Shown: positions 23,344-37,022, counted from the stretch's first letter. The stretch is 64,000 nucleotides of DNA from Megachile rotundata (GCF_050947335.1 NC_134995.1:7912501-7976500); one strand, 5' to 3'. Notes: a model not told the origin generated them from the sequence alone. Program-made: numbers and translations.

Positions 23344-25379
23344 GCCGATAGGTTTCAAGACATCAAATAGTCATCAATCTGCGAACACAACGTTGCTAAC
23401 ACTTTAACGTATACGCAAACATCGTCAGAGGCCAACAATATTTTTGAAGAATTAATATAAAAAAACTTTATGTAAATTCACGAAATAGTTAAACGTCTGA
23501 AAACAACAATTACGACACATTTAATATTTTCCTTTGTGTGATAATTATTAAAGCCACCTACGTTCATCAATCATCACATGTGTGTGGCCATTGAAGCCTT
23601 CAATGTACTGCTATTAAAGTAATCGTATTAAAAGCTGGTATCAAAATAATTCCATTAAAAACATGAAACACTTCATTAAAAGATTTCAATAAAAATACAA
23701 ACTGGCCCTTTAATTGTGGGTTAATTTAATTTAATCTTGATGCAATTTAAATTTGACCTTATTACTGAATTGATATTCTATTCTGAAAAACTTTTTTTAA
23801 TTATTTTACAATATTTTTAGTGGTATATAAACCACAGCTGTTATTAGATATTAAAAAAAGCTTACTATAACTAATTTATTAGTTAACAACTGTAGCTATT
23901 ATTATACACTTCATTATAATTTTATAACGAGGTTTATAAAACCAGCAGTTAAAAGTTCAATAATGAACTACTTTATTTTGTTTTGTATTCAGCATAAATG
24001 CAAAGAGTTCAAATACTTTTAACAATGGTTCAGTGTCACCTGATATAACCTCACTGGATACTTATTTGTAAAAAACTTTGAGAACAAAAGTTCCGAACAA
24101 GAATGCATAACAGGAATTCATTGCGAGTGCTTCAAGTTTTAATGCATTCACTGAAATGGAAGAATATCAGCAGGAAGTTTTTTATGTAACTAGTTAGAAG
24201 TTAATATGCATGTTGCAATTGTAGTTTTATCTTTTGTCGCATAAAAATAAAGTTTATATTTTTTATAAATTATATATTGTTGTATTGTTATAGAAGAAAC
24301 TGAGAAGAATGAGATATAAACAAAATTGAGTATTTTAATAATTTTTATGGCAAATTTAAAACCTTAATTATTAGGACTGAGGTTAGGAAATTTTCTAAAA
24401 ATTCTAAGAATTAAATTTTCTACATTTATATTTGCAATGGAAGATTAATAAAATTCAAGATATTTTTCAAATTTCATAATACAGAGTTCATTAGTATTTT
24501 TATATAATAATTTTCTTATTTTTATTCATATGATGTTCGGACGCCATTTTGTAGAAAAAACGCGGTATTTACAAAATTGTTCAACCTTTGCTTACAATTT
24601 TACAATTTTTACGAAGTGAATTCTTTATCAATTCATAGTTTTTTTTAGATTATTTCACCAATTTTTATGCTACAATTTTATTAATAAAATTACTGCTACA
24701 ATAGTTATACCTAATTGAACTTATTGCTGTATATTTAACTTTACAATTAGAAGATTTTCTAGTATTCTTTTAATACAATAAATTTTTCAGAACAATTTCA
24801 TGACTTTATTTATAAAATTTATGAACAAAGAATTGGAATGTTATACATATAAACTTATATGCATAAGTAAAAAACAAAGTTAATACAACTTATATTAACT
24901 TTGTTATAAATTATAAAGAATATGCATCTCCATAAATTTTATATAACAAATACGTTTTTATCCAAATACAAATTTTCAGCTCCCATTAACATTTAGCACA
25001 AAACAAACACCTGAAAAAGAACCACGATCTAAGCAAACAAAACTCCCCAACAACACCGTCGTTATATCACTTCCACGAAACACCAGCAAAAAATCGATTC
25101 GAATTTATTCCCGAGTGAAAAACCTCGCGAACTTTTTCCACGTCTAATATAAAGTTTCCGCGATACATTGCAGACGCCATGTTTTCAATATTTCGGTAGA
25201 AACATGCTTCACGCATATCGTATTTCTCTTCCCCGATATTAACGCCTGCACCTATTCCACCATCGCAATAAAAATTCACCGAAAGCTTAATTAAAATTGC
25301 CAACACCAACTGTTGCGAATCATCGTCAAAAATGGCGTGTGAAATAAAAATTCACAAGCCGAAAAAAAATTTACAAGTA
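23344..25379. other. Tetraspanin 5' flank, AT-rich unique sequence
   Basis: No coding exon was recognised. A plausible minus-strand acceptor at 23379-23381 implies the tetraspanin 5' UTR is spliced. The rest is A/T-rich single-copy sequence. Confidence 0.4.
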
Positions 25380-25384
25380 CAGAA

Positions 25385-26550
25385 ATTTGGAGGTTAAAAA
25401 ATTCAGAGGTGAAAAATTCAAAGGTTAGAAAATTCAGAGGTTAGAAAATTCAGAGGTTAGGACTTTCAAAGGTTAGAAAATTCAGAGGTTAGGAATTTCA
25501 AAGGTTAGAAAATTTAGGGGTTAGGAATTTAAAAGGTTAGACAATTCAGAGGTTAGAAACTTCAGAGGTTAGTAATTTCAAAGGTTAGTAATTCCAAAGG
25601 TTAGAAAATTCAAAGGTTAGAAAATTCAGGGGTTAGGAATTTAAAAGGTTAGAAACTTCAGACGTTAGTAATTTCAAAGGTTAGAAAATTCAGAGGTTAG
25701 GAATTTCAAAGGTTAGAAAATTCAAAGGTTAGTAATTCCAAAGGTTAGAAAATTCAAAGGTTAGGAATTTCAAAGGTTAGAAAATTCAGGTGTTAGGAAT
25801 TTAAAAGATTAGAAACTTCAGAGGTTAGTAATTTCAAAGGTTAGAAAATTCAGAGGTTAGGAATTTCAAAGATTAGAAAATTCAAAGGTTAGGAATTTCA
25901 AAGGTTAGACAATTCATAGGTTAGAAACTTCAGAGGTTAGGAATTTCAAAGGTTAGAAACTTCAGAGGTTTGAAAATTCAGGGGTGAGGTATTTCAAAGG
26001 TTAGAAATTTCAGAGGTTAGGAATTTCAAAGGTTAGAAAATTCAGGGGTTAGGAATTTAAAAGATTAGAAACTTCAGAGGTTAGTAATTTCAAAGGTTAG
26101 AAAATTCAGAGGTTAGGAATTTCAAAGATTAGAAAATTCAAAGGTTAGGAATTTCAAAGGTTAGACAATTCATAGGTTAGAAACTTCAGAGGTTAGGAAT
26201 TTCAAAGGTTAGAAACTTCAGAGGTTTGAAAATTCAGGGGTTAGGTATTTCAAAGGTTAGAAACTTCAGAGGTTAGGAATTTCAAAGGTTAGAAACTTCA
26301 GAGGTTAGTAATTTCAAAAGTTATAAACTTCAGAGGTTAGGAATTTCAAAGGTTAGAAAATTCAAAGGTTAGGAATTTCAAAGGTTAGAAAATTCAAAGA
26401 TTAGGAATTTCAAAGGTTAGAAAATTCAGAGGTTAGGAATTTCAAAGGGTAGAAAATTCAGAGGTTAGAAAATTCAGAGGTAAGAAAATTCAGAGGTAAA
26501 AAATTCAGAGGTTAGAAAATTCAGAGATACAAAAATTCAGAGGTTGTAAA
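25385..26550. repeat. AGGTTAGAAAATTCAG / AGGTTAGGAATTTCAA minisatellite
   Basis: About 70 units of a 16-17-bp family occur. A longer block that includes GACAATTCATAGGTTAG recurs at about 25908 and 26162 (period about 250 bp), showing higher-order amplification. Confidence 0.92.
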
Positions 26551-27839
26551 ACAGGAAGAAGTAATAAAATTTTCTCAGAAGAAAATGAATAATAAATCTG
26601 ATTAATCCTAATCTGCGTAAATCGACTCCGAAAAATTTGTCTCATGAAACCGCGAGCCGCCATCTTGAGCGGATTAACCGATAATCGAACGCGATCGACG
26701 CGTCACCGGAAAAATATAAACTGGATTTTGTAAGTTCCGTTCTAGCAAAGAAGAGATTAACTCATTTAGGTCAGATGATAGAGCTAAGCCGGATAAAGAG
26801 AAAGCCTTTAAAATCCTGGGTTCCACTCTTGGGATGCAATTATAACTGCAAAGGTGGCCCGATGTGTGCTTTCAAAGGGTTCAGAAATTGTCGCGAACCA
26901 GATATTCCCGTGACACATTAATTCCCGTACCCGGATACCTCTCTGTTTAATATCAATTAATGCATTAACTATGTTAAAACACCATTAGATCCACTTGGGA
27001 TCAAAGGTCGGATGAAATTGTCGGAGCAATGGCCGCTTGATGTATGCCCGCGTTAATAACGCGCGACAATGACAGAACCGCGCAGTTTCACGATAACGGA
27101 CACAATTTGTTAATTAATTTCAGCAACTGGCTACGAAATTCCTTTTAAACTTTCGCGATAGGTGTTTCGGTTTGATGTAATCAGTTGAAATACATATTTT
27201 TTAAGTGGTTTGTTGAGGCACTTTGGTTAGGAACTCGAATTTTTAATTGGCAGTTCAGTTATAATTTTGACGATTTCATAATACTGAATTGATGTAACAT
27301 TTTGGTTTTCTTTGACTGTTTTAATGTTGTAGGAATTAGTGACGCACTTGATAAGTCATAGTGCAAGGAGCTAAATAAATTTCATTATATGTATGAACAT
27401 AGTAGACGATTATAATTTTTATATTTTCAGATTTCTATGTTCCTAAATCTACACATTTAAATTACAATATTTCTTAATTTTTATAATTTCAAGTTTCTAT
27501 ATTTTTTAGTAGTAGCAGTTAATAATAGAGAAAATATCTTTAAAAAATTCAGCAAACTTTTTAATTAAAAAGTTTTAAGGATATCTGACAACAGCAAAAG
27601 TATCTTGGAGTGCAAAAAAATAAACTAATTTTTATATTTTCAGATTTCTATATTTTTAAATGTCTGCATCTTTAAATTACAATATTTCTTAATTTTTCTA
27701 AATTCAAGTTTCTATAATTTTTCAATTTTTATATTCTCAAGTTTCTACATTTCCAACCTATCATATTTTTAAATATTTGTTTCCCAATTAAATTAGTATA
27801 ATTGTGTTATAGTGATTGAATTAAAAATTTGTATATTTG
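26551..27839. other. Unique non-coding sequence
   Basis: No gene recognised. 26640-27130 is more GC-balanced than its surroundings (CCGCGAGCCGCCATC; ACGCGATCGACGCGTCACCG) and could be a regulatory element. 27180-27840 is AT-rich. Confidence 0.35.
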
Positions 27840-28060
27840 TATATTCATATTTAAATTCATTTTATTAAAATTTTATTTAAAATTATTTTATTCAAATTTT
27901 ATTGAAATTTATTTTGTTTAAGTTTCATTGAAATTCATTTTGTTTAAATTTCATTGAAATTCATTTTATTCAAATTTTATTGAAATTCATTTGGTTCAAA
28001 TTTTATTGAAATTCATTTTATTCAAATTTTATTCAAAATTATTTTTCAAATTTCTATATT
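27840..28060. repeat. ~28-bp TTTTATTGAAATTCATTTTG repeat
   Basis: Seven or eight imperfect units of TCAAATTTTATTGAAATTCA lie in tandem in intergenic DNA. Confidence 0.8.
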
Positions 28061-29599
28061 TTATAAATTTTATATTTTGCAATTTTAAGAATTGTAAATC
28101 TCCACATTTCCCAACTTCTGCATCCCCAAATATTTGCATCTCCAAATTTCTATATTCCAGAATTTTAAACCATTTCGATAAAAAAGTTTTACTATCAATT
28201 CTCTAAATTTTACTCGGATTTTGTAGCGCGCTATCACAGTGACCTGTCCGTTCTAATTTAACAGTCGAACACGCAGCAAATTCATAAAATGGATTACTCT
28301 ATTTTGCCGAATGGACCTCTTCGTATAAAATTTTGTAGAAACGTCAATAACTGCGCAGTTAGAGCACATGCAGAATAAATTCGAGTGTATTCACTGATCT
28401 TTTGCAGCTGCGTCTAAAAATGTTATATCATTCTCTTCGTTGTATTAATTAAAAATAACTGCGAACGTGACAAGAATTTCATTTCACGCATCCACTACTT
28501 AAAAATTTAAATTTATTAAATGAAGTGTTTTACGTTTATGGTGATTCTTGTTAGAAAATGTCAACTCTACTATATTTATTATAAATAAAATAAAATTTGA
28601 AGAGAGTCTATTAAATAATTCATTAAAAAGAGTCTATCTACGAAGTAAAATATGAAGTCTATTTATGAACTAACAGTCTGGATACGTTAAATAAGTTTGT
28701 TTCGAAGGAAACCCACGTTCATTTTATGATTCCCTTGCTATTAATAAACCTACGCAAGGTATACCTTCTCACTGAATTAATTATAGAGATCTCACGAAAA
28801 TTGTACCAATTACAAATAAAAACGTAATATCACAGAAATAATAATTGTGTAAAAATGTGATGATTAAGTGATGATGAAAATCTCACCAAATAAATTTGAA
28901 TTTCATTTGAAACTTCACTTTATTTTTAATAAATATCAAGTCTACTGTATTGATTAAAAGTTAATAAAAACCTCAAGAAGGTTGTGTATATAATTTCAGA
29001 TATCTATAAAATGAAAATCTAAATTTTTTTCAACCTAGTAAAGAAATCTGAATTTCAAGAGAAGCCCAACTATAATGCTAATTCCCTCCCTCATTAATTA
29101 CAAAAAATAATTCTCGTAAAACTTCACATATCTACAAAAAATCTGGACTCCGAATAAAGGAATCTGAATTTCAAATACAACGCGCAATTTCCGAACCTCC
29201 TGTATTAATTACAGAAAATAATTCTCGCAAAGTCTAGCAACTTTATCCACAAAATAAAAGTCTAAAATAAAGAAATCTCCCATAAGGAATAAAAATAAAA
29301 TCTAATTTCCAAACCTCCTTTTAACTAAAGAAAATGAAAAAAGGCACATAATTTCACCTAAGACATTCCCTAAATTCCCCGTCTCAAACGAGGCATTTTC
29401 CCTCGAATACCAAATCTTACCGCAAGAATCCAGCCAGGTACATTACCTCCAAACTACTCGAGAATGTTACTTGCCATATTACCCGAACGTCAGTTCTGTT
29501 GATCTAATGTAGTAACGTGCACAAGTATCCTCAGGTGGAATCTATAAATCCATTCACAGGTGGTTCACTGTCTTCCACGATCGTAAAAAAATAAACAAT
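28061..29599. other. Unique AT-rich intergenic sequence
   Basis: Nothing gene-like was found in either strand. There are A/T-rich runs with occasional semi-unique motifs. Confidence 0.35.
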
Positions 29600-30110
29600 A
29601 AAACTTAACCGACTCGGTTCTCACGTGTCGCCTACTTTCGGGGGTCAGATCTCACCCCTGTTGAGCATCGGAGAGGATTAGAAGCGCGTACGATCGCGAC
29701 GATACTGGCGAGGGTAAATGCTGGCAGGTCCGGTGTCATCCGCCTCGGGAGCGGCACACGCTCTCCTCTTCCCTCTTCCAGACTCGTCCTGCTCACATTC
29801 CGCCCTTACGTGCCCGGAGTCTGCCCCAGATGCGTCTGCGTCGCGACGTCACGGCGCCGACGCTCTCTCGTCCCCCTGGCTACTAGTCGATCCCTGTTCT
29901 CGTTAGTCTCTCCACTCGACCGGCATTCGTCCCGTCGATCACGGACGTCCTCTCTAACAACGGTGGTCAATTGACCAGGTTATGCACCGGTTCACGGGTT
30001 CGAGTGCTAATCACGCTGTGCGCATCCATAGGGATCTACCAGTTAAGCTCGAATTGGACGGGAAAGATGGTACACCCGCTGTGGACCCTTGTGCGGATGC
30101 TTGATGGGTG
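29600..30110. promoter_or_regulatory. GC/CpG-rich island, possible promoter or 5' exon
   Basis: This is one of the most GC-rich stretches in the window, with many CpGs (for example GCGTCTGCGTCGCGACGTC near 29837). It ends at a donor-like GGTGTAAGT at about 30108. It could be the promoter or first exon of an unrecognised plus-strand transcript, or the remote promoter of the tetraspanin on the minus strand (a minus-strand donor-like GCGGTAAGA lies near 29425). No domain is encoded. Confidence 0.4.
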
Positions 30111-31640
30111 TAAGTCGTGCTCGTGTGCATTTTCTTCCATCGAAATTAGATTTCATCTCTGCTATTTTTGTAGGGATTCTATTATGGGGATCCCTATAGG
30201 GATTTTACTTGGGAAATTAAGTCTGAAACTTGAGAAATTTTTGTTATAGTAGGATGTAATAGTCGATGGTGCAAGGTTGTTGCTCTGAAGGATGATGGAA
30301 TTATAAGTTGAACTCATAACACATTGAATTTAATATACTTTTGATGGTGCACGTTTGGGTGTAAGTCGTGCTCGTGTACATTTTCTTCACTCGAAGTTGG
30401 TTTAGAAGCTATGATTTGATCTCTGGAATTTTAGTAAGGAATATGAACTTCTACGTCATACATGGGATGTAGTTAAGTTCTGATTGAGACCTGAGAAATT
30501 TTTGTTACAGTAGAATGTAATAGTCTCTAGTATTACAAGTTATAAGTATAGCAAAGACGTTCCTTTCAAGGGTGTTGAAATTATAAGCTGCTCTCATAAA
30601 ACATTGACTGAATTTAATATAATTCTAATAGTACACTGGTGAGTGTAAGTCGTGCTCATGTACATTTTCTTCACTTGAAGTCAGTTTACAAGCTACGATT
30701 TGATCTCTGGAATTTTAGTAGGGAATATGAACTTCAACGTCACACATGGGGATGTGGTTAAGTCTGATTGAAACCTGAGAAATTTTTGTTACAGTAGAAT
30801 GTGATACTCTCTAGTATTACAAGTTATAAGTATAGCAAAGATGTTCCTCTGAAGGGTGTTGAAATTATAAGCTGCTCTCATAAACACTGACTGAATTTAA
30901 TATAATTCTAATAGTACACTGGTGAGTGTAAGTCGTGCTCATGTACATTTTCTTCACTCGAAGTCGGTTTAGAAGCTACAATTTGATCTCTGGAATTTTA
31001 GTAAGAAATATGAACTTCTACGTCATACATGGGATGTAGTTAAGTCTGATTGAGACCTGAGAAATTTTTGTTACAGTAGAATGTAACAGTCTCTAACATT
31101 ACAAGTTATAAGTATAGCAAAGATGTTCCTCTGAAGGATATTGAAATTATAAGTTGCTCTCATAAAATGAATTTAACATAGCATTTACTGACTGAATTTA
31201 ATATAATTCTGTCAGCACACTAACAAATGTAAGTCGTGCACATAAATATTTTCCTCACCCAAAATTTGAGTTCAAACTATTTTGCTGTCTATAGTTTCCA
31301 CAACAGACAATATGAAATTCTACATCACTTGAATTGCACTCTCAAGTCCCTTTCCAAGAAATTTTTGCTTCATTAGAATGCAATGCTCGCCTGTACAATT
31401 TCATTTAATATCTCCCAGCTCCGAAGGATGTTGAGATTATAAGTTGGTCTCATAAAACACCGGCTGAATTTAATATGGTTATGATAATACCGGTGGTTGA
31501 TGGGTGTAAGTGGTGCTCGTGCATTTTCTTCGCTCGAGATGCGATTTGAAGAGTCTCGATTTGGTCTCTCAAGTTTTATAGTAGGAATATGAGGATCTAC
31601 GTCATACTGATATGAATTATAATTCAACTCGAAGAAATTT
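30105..31640. repeat. ~280-bp tandem array, about 5-6 copies
   Basis: A unit beginning GTGTAAGTCGTGCTC occurs at about 30108, 30358, 30643, 30926, 31227 and 31504, giving spacings of roughly 250-300 bp. Each unit also contains GATTTGATCTCTGGAATTTT, GAAATTTTTGTTACAG and TTATAAGCTGCTCTCATAAA. The copies diverge toward the right. Confidence 0.9.
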
Positions 31641-34600
31641 TTATTGTGCGAAATTAAAAATTTTTGTATGGTACAAAATATCTCCTATTCTATTCTCTAA
31701 TATCTTCTGAAGTACTCTCAATTTACGGTATAAACGTTTTATACGTATAACGGAGTGAATTTCATACGATGGTTGATAAGTGTGCTCAATCTTCATAATT
31801 TTTATAGTAGGGGAGAGGGTCTGGATTTACGTCACGCGAGATGAATTATAATAGCATTTAGTATGGTTTCATTTAATATCTTCAAGTTCTGAGTTATAGT
31901 ATAAGTTCCTTTACAACAACTGAATTTGATACGTTTATGGTAATGCACAGAGTGTGAATTCTGTACGTGTACTTTATCTTGGGTCGAAATATACGTCCTA
32001 GTTTAACGAAACAGATTCCTGGAGTCTATTCACTTTGAGCTTCGTATTTCCTGCAGAAGTTCTTGTTATACAAAGATGAGTTATATTCTGAGAAATTTTA
32101 ATTATGAACTAGACATTGACATAGCTTCATTAACAATTCAAAAATACATATAATATATTGAAAAATTGAAACACATGACTTTTAATAGGGAATACTAAAC
32201 AAATACAAAATTAGAAAATGTAAGGATTGAATTATTATTTAAATTCTTCAAATTATTTTAGACACTTGCCTAAGTATTAAATATGTATTAATTGACTTTG
32301 TTCAATATTCTAGTATTAAATAGCAACTGACTCTTTCCAAAGCTATCTAAAAATTCATCCTTTGTCCTACAATTATAAACAGCATTGTATAATAAATAGC
32401 ATTGTCTATAATGAGCTGTTCAGGTACATAAAACAACCACATAATTATGTAAATATAATAGATTTATTAGATATTAACAATTTTTACAGAATTCGTGTTT
32501 CGTTCACCTTAAACAACACGCAACTATGGATAAAAGATGTTAACGCTCTAGTCAACAAATTGGCGATACACAAAATATGTATACAAGTCCCGACGTAGTC
32601 TAATCTGTCGCAGAGTATCTCAGATGCACGCCACACGACTAGAGATTCAATCGATTAAAGTCTCGCAAAAATTTCTCTACATTGTTCTCCGTGTAACGCA
32701 CCTTAATAAACAATTTAACAAGATCTCACACGTACACAAAGACGCATATAGATGCACGATGTCTCGCGGTTAAGTACATACAAAAAAGAGTCTCGAAACG
32801 TTTCCGAGACACGTAAAGCAATTATTCGAATCCGCAAAACGCATGCAAAATATTTCGAAAGTAATAATACGTCGTAAAAAGTCGACATAAAGTTCGTGAA
32901 ATCACATTTGTTTCTTCGGGCACGGTAGCCAGCTGTCGCGAAGAAGACGAAAGAAATGAATAACTTCCGACAAAACAGGACGTAGAAAAAATTGAACATC
33001 TTCACACTGAACTATCGTATTTAACGTCTAACGATCGTTGAATATTCGTTAAAAAATAATATATGAGCAAACGCGCAGGTATAAATAGAAAGGTCTTAAT
33101 ATACAATGGTTTTACGGGTCTTTTGTGTAGGGTAATAAAAAAGAAGCTTAAGACAATTGAGGGGAGCAAAATATAATTAAGGTACAAGAATTTTTTATGG
33201 AAAAATTTATGTTACATTTGATGATGCTGTGAGATTTTAAACAAAATTGATTTAGAGGTTTGAGTCAAGAAAAATGTAGGACTCTTTTTGATAAAAATAT
33301 GTGTAGAGACAAAAGTTTATATTTGTTCTTGAGTTTCAGAGAATATGTAAATTAGAAAATTAAAAAATTTCTAAACTTAGAGATTCTAAATTTCAAATAC
33401 AAATTTTACATTTTAAATTTAAAGGCTAATATCTATATTTAAAAATTGTCTTTCTTGCACTGCAATGCACATTAATTTAAGTTTATATAACAACACTAGA
33501 TTAATACTTGTTAATTAAAATTAAATTTCCATCACAATTTTAGATTTCTACATTCACCAATTTTTCAATCTAAAGATAGGAACTTTTCTGAAATTCCAAA
33601 CCTTTGTATTAGAACAATAATGTACCTCTTTCCCTATATCACTATTTTCCTTATAAAAATCTTGCACTCCAAGTTATATTAATTCCATTTACATAAAATT
33701 ATTCCTAACAAACAACAACTACCTTTCCATATTTCATTTTTATAAAAAGACTAATTTCAGAATAAGCACACAACATTTTTCCCTCAATTGAACTACAATT
33801 TTCTAAACTCTTAAGCTTCTTTCCACCCTTACACTTATAAGTTCACGGGCCGTTCGCAATTCACGCAACACACACACACTCACACGCAAGTACATTTTAT
33901 AAATCATATTGTTCTGTCGATTCTTACTGCTACATTGGACGGTAAGGTGACTCGCAATTCTTCAGCGAATTCACCGACGGAAACCACGTGTTACCGTTTA
34001 CAGAAGCACGCGGAATCCACGCAAGGTCTAGCAATATCGTTTTTTATGGGTCACAAGCTATTGCACAGCAGAGATTCGATGTAAAATATTTGATTCGTTG
34101 CGACAATTCAATTGTAGATTTGTCACGCTGGACGTTACGCTTTTTTTTTTTAATTTTTTCCACTTTTTCTCTGTTGGAGAAATGCAGTGGCATTTGCTTT
34201 CAGTCGATGCGCTTATGGGACGATTTTTTTACAGGAGAGAATACAACTGACACATGCCAATTCGGATGATATGTTGATTTATGGAACGTGGATAAATATT
34301 TGATATCTTTTCCTTCTTCTTTTTAATCGCCTGTCGTATGGATTGAGGGATGGTAAATGGTCGGATAGTAAAGAGCAATATTTGCAAAATATATTCAAAA
34401 TTGAGTTAGGAAGAATTTTTAAATACTTGGCAAATTTCTTTTTTTATAAAAACATTTTTAGGAACATTTTTTTATAAAATTGAAACTTCATTTTTCTTTG
34501 TGATTTTATGAAATTGCTTGTTTCTTTTCAATTTTATAAAATTGAAATTTCTTTGCTTTTTTTTCAATTTTATAAAATTGACATTTCTTTCTTTTTCCAA

Positions 34601-35417
34601 TTCTATGAAACTGAAATTTTTTGTTTCTTTTCAATTGTGCAAAATTGAAGTTTCTTTATGTTTTCTCAATTTTATAAAACTGAATTTCTTCCTTCATTCC
34701 AGTCTTCTAAAACTGAAACTTCTTTGCTTCTTTTCAATTTTATAATATTGGAAACACTTAAAAGAACTTCAATTTTACACAACTAAAATTTCTTAACAAT
34801 TTTTTGTTTAATAAAAATCTCTTCGATTTTATAAAATCGAAGTTTTATGAAAAATGGTATTGCAATCAATATGAAAGCTATATGACTGAAAATTAATGTT
34901 GTATAATGTCAGAATCACCGTTCGAACATCAAAATTGGCTTGTGTGATTATTTCCCTTGTTACTGGAAAATTAATCTCAAAATATGTGTACAGTACACAA
35001 AAATACTCGAACTGCAGTATGTTCATAACCACAATAATTACATTCAAAAATATCTGACAAATTGCAATCTCTACATTCCAAAATTCAAAAATGTAAGGAT
35101 TCAAAAGTACACAAATAAAAAATTACAAAAACACTGTAAAACCTTACAAACCTAACAATTTGTAAATCTTCAGGTATACATTCTTTCAAACAGCTCTTCC
35201 CGCATCATAGTCATTCACCCATCTCAAACATACTGCTATTCAAATACTTTCTCGTACCTGTATTTCCACCAGTAACGATCGATAAACATCCAATTCCGAT
35301 TCTCGTTGCAACTTGACCTACTCCGTATCAAGTTATAGTCCTCAACTCAAATCCGCTCAAAATTCGTGGAAACCTCTCCATTGAGCATGAAAATTTCGCA
35401 ACTCGCCATAACTTCCC
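31641..35417. other. Intergenic sequence and presumed Cad99C 3' UTR
   Basis: No exon was recognised. 32590-33010 and 33840-34020 are more GC-balanced and single-copy. 35160-35417 directly follows the Cad99C stop and is likely 3' UTR. A repeat occupies 34430-34760. Confidence 0.4.
34430..34760. repeat. ~45-bp TTTATAAAATTGAAATTTCTT repeat
   Basis: Seven to eight imperfect units contain CAATTTTATAAAATTGA, which is itself palindromic, so each unit can form a small hairpin. It is 0.7 kb downstream of the Cad99C stop. Confidence 0.8.
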
Positions 35418-37022
35418 TTACAGTTCCGTCGTGGTCTCTACAGGACTCTGTTCTCCCAAGTACGTGAATCCCAGATGAGAATAGTCCTTCCTCTCTCTGA
35501 ATGTCACGTTGTCGTTCGACGGACTGGGGCTCAGCAGGTCGTTGCCATGATTGTAAAGAGGGTTCAAAACTGGCGTCGCATCGTGGTTGTTCACGGTGTT
35601 CGTATTGCTGTTATGGTTTTTTCTGCCGAGGGTGGATCGTCGCAAGGAGTGGATGTTTGCCTCTCCGTGGGTTCCAGCTATGCTGGAAGCTCGAGCTGTG
35701 GTCGCCGCTTCCGAACTTACGGGACTTTGTTGACCTGAAGGGACGACAAACTTGTAGACCGCAGACAAACAACGGGTACAGAACCCGGAAATTAAAAAGG
35801 ATTATGAAACTGACAAGGCATTTTGATTAAATCCATTTTCTTTTACGCGGTGATTTGAATCGTGGTAATTCGGCGCGTGGTGATTTGACGCGTGGTAATT
35901 CGATGCATGTTAATTCGACGCGTGGTGATTTAACGCGTTGTAATTCGATGCGTGGTAGTTCAACGCGTGGTGTTCGTCGCGTGGTGACTCAACGCGTGGT
36001 AATTCGACGCGTGGTAATTCGACGCGTGGTAATTCGATACATGGTAATTCGACGCGTGGTAATTCGACGCGTGGCAATTCGATGCGTGGTAATTCGATGC
36101 GTGGTAATTCAACGCGTGGTGATTCAACGCGTTGTAATTCGATGCGTGATAACTCGACGCGTGGTGTTTCGTCGCGTGGTGACTCAACGCGTGGTAATTC
36201 GATACGTGGTAATTCAACGCGTGCTAATTCGATGCATGGTAATTCGACGCGTGGTAATTCGACGCGTGGTAATTCGATGCGTGGTAATTCGATGCGTGGT
36301 AATTCAACGCGTGGTGATTCAACGCGTTGTAATTCGATGCGTGATAACTCGACGCGTGGTGTTTCGTCGCGTGGTGACTCAACGCGTGGTAATTCGATAC
36401 GTGGTAATTCAACGCGTGCTAATTCGATGCATGGTAATTCGACGCGTGGTAGTTCAACGCATGGTGATTCGTCGCGTGGTGACTCAACGCGTGGTAATTC
36501 GATACGTGGTAATTCAACGCGTGGTAATTCGACGCGTGGTAATTTAACACATGGTGATTCAACGCATGGTAATTCGATGCGTAGTAATCCAACGCGTGGT
36601 AATTCAACGCGTGTGATATATTTTATCCTACTCTATCATGCCTAAATCCATTTTCTTTTACTCATATCCACATGTTGACAACATATCACATTATTTCATA
36701 ACAAACTATGCAACTTTTACTATTACACCTGCTATAATGCGATAATATGGTTCTAATTCTTCCAAAACATAAACATAAATAATCTGAATTACCTGTACTT
36801 TCTCCATTTTCTTTGGTAATATAGCTGACATTGTCCAGACTGAACGCATGATTTTTGTTGCTGAAATCAAGCTGAAGATCGTTGTAGCTGTCATTGTCAT
36901 CAACGGGCACGCTCATTTGAAGCACCTGCGTCTCATACTCCTTCAAATTAGGTTCCACATACACGGGATCATATCGTGGCACCACGTACATACGCTGCAT
37001 TCGTTCCTTGTACGCCTTGTAT
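35418..37022 (-). CDS. Cad99C: Cad99C cytoplasmic tail exons with C-terminal PDZ ligand
   Basis: Exon 36793..37022 encodes the basic juxtamembrane stretch (YKAYKERMQRMY), then VPRYDPVYVEPNLKEYETQV, which I recognise as the conserved juxtamembrane block of this family. Exon 35418..35734 encodes a Ser/Thr/Asn-rich, probably disordered tail that ends ...SPVETTTEL before the stop TAA (35418-35420). The last four residues TTEL fit a class I PDZ ligand. The intervening intron (35735..36792) holds the ACGCGT minisatellite. Confidence 0.9.

Noticed and set aside
25385..26550. CRISPR-like regular array
   Set aside because: Units are directly adjacent without unique spacers and the sequence is eukaryotic intergenic DNA.
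35855..36645. 230- and 187-codon frames (RRVVIRR, TRGNSMRGN)
   Set aside because: Products of the 15-bp ACGCGT array inside a Cad99C intron; open in several frames on both strands.
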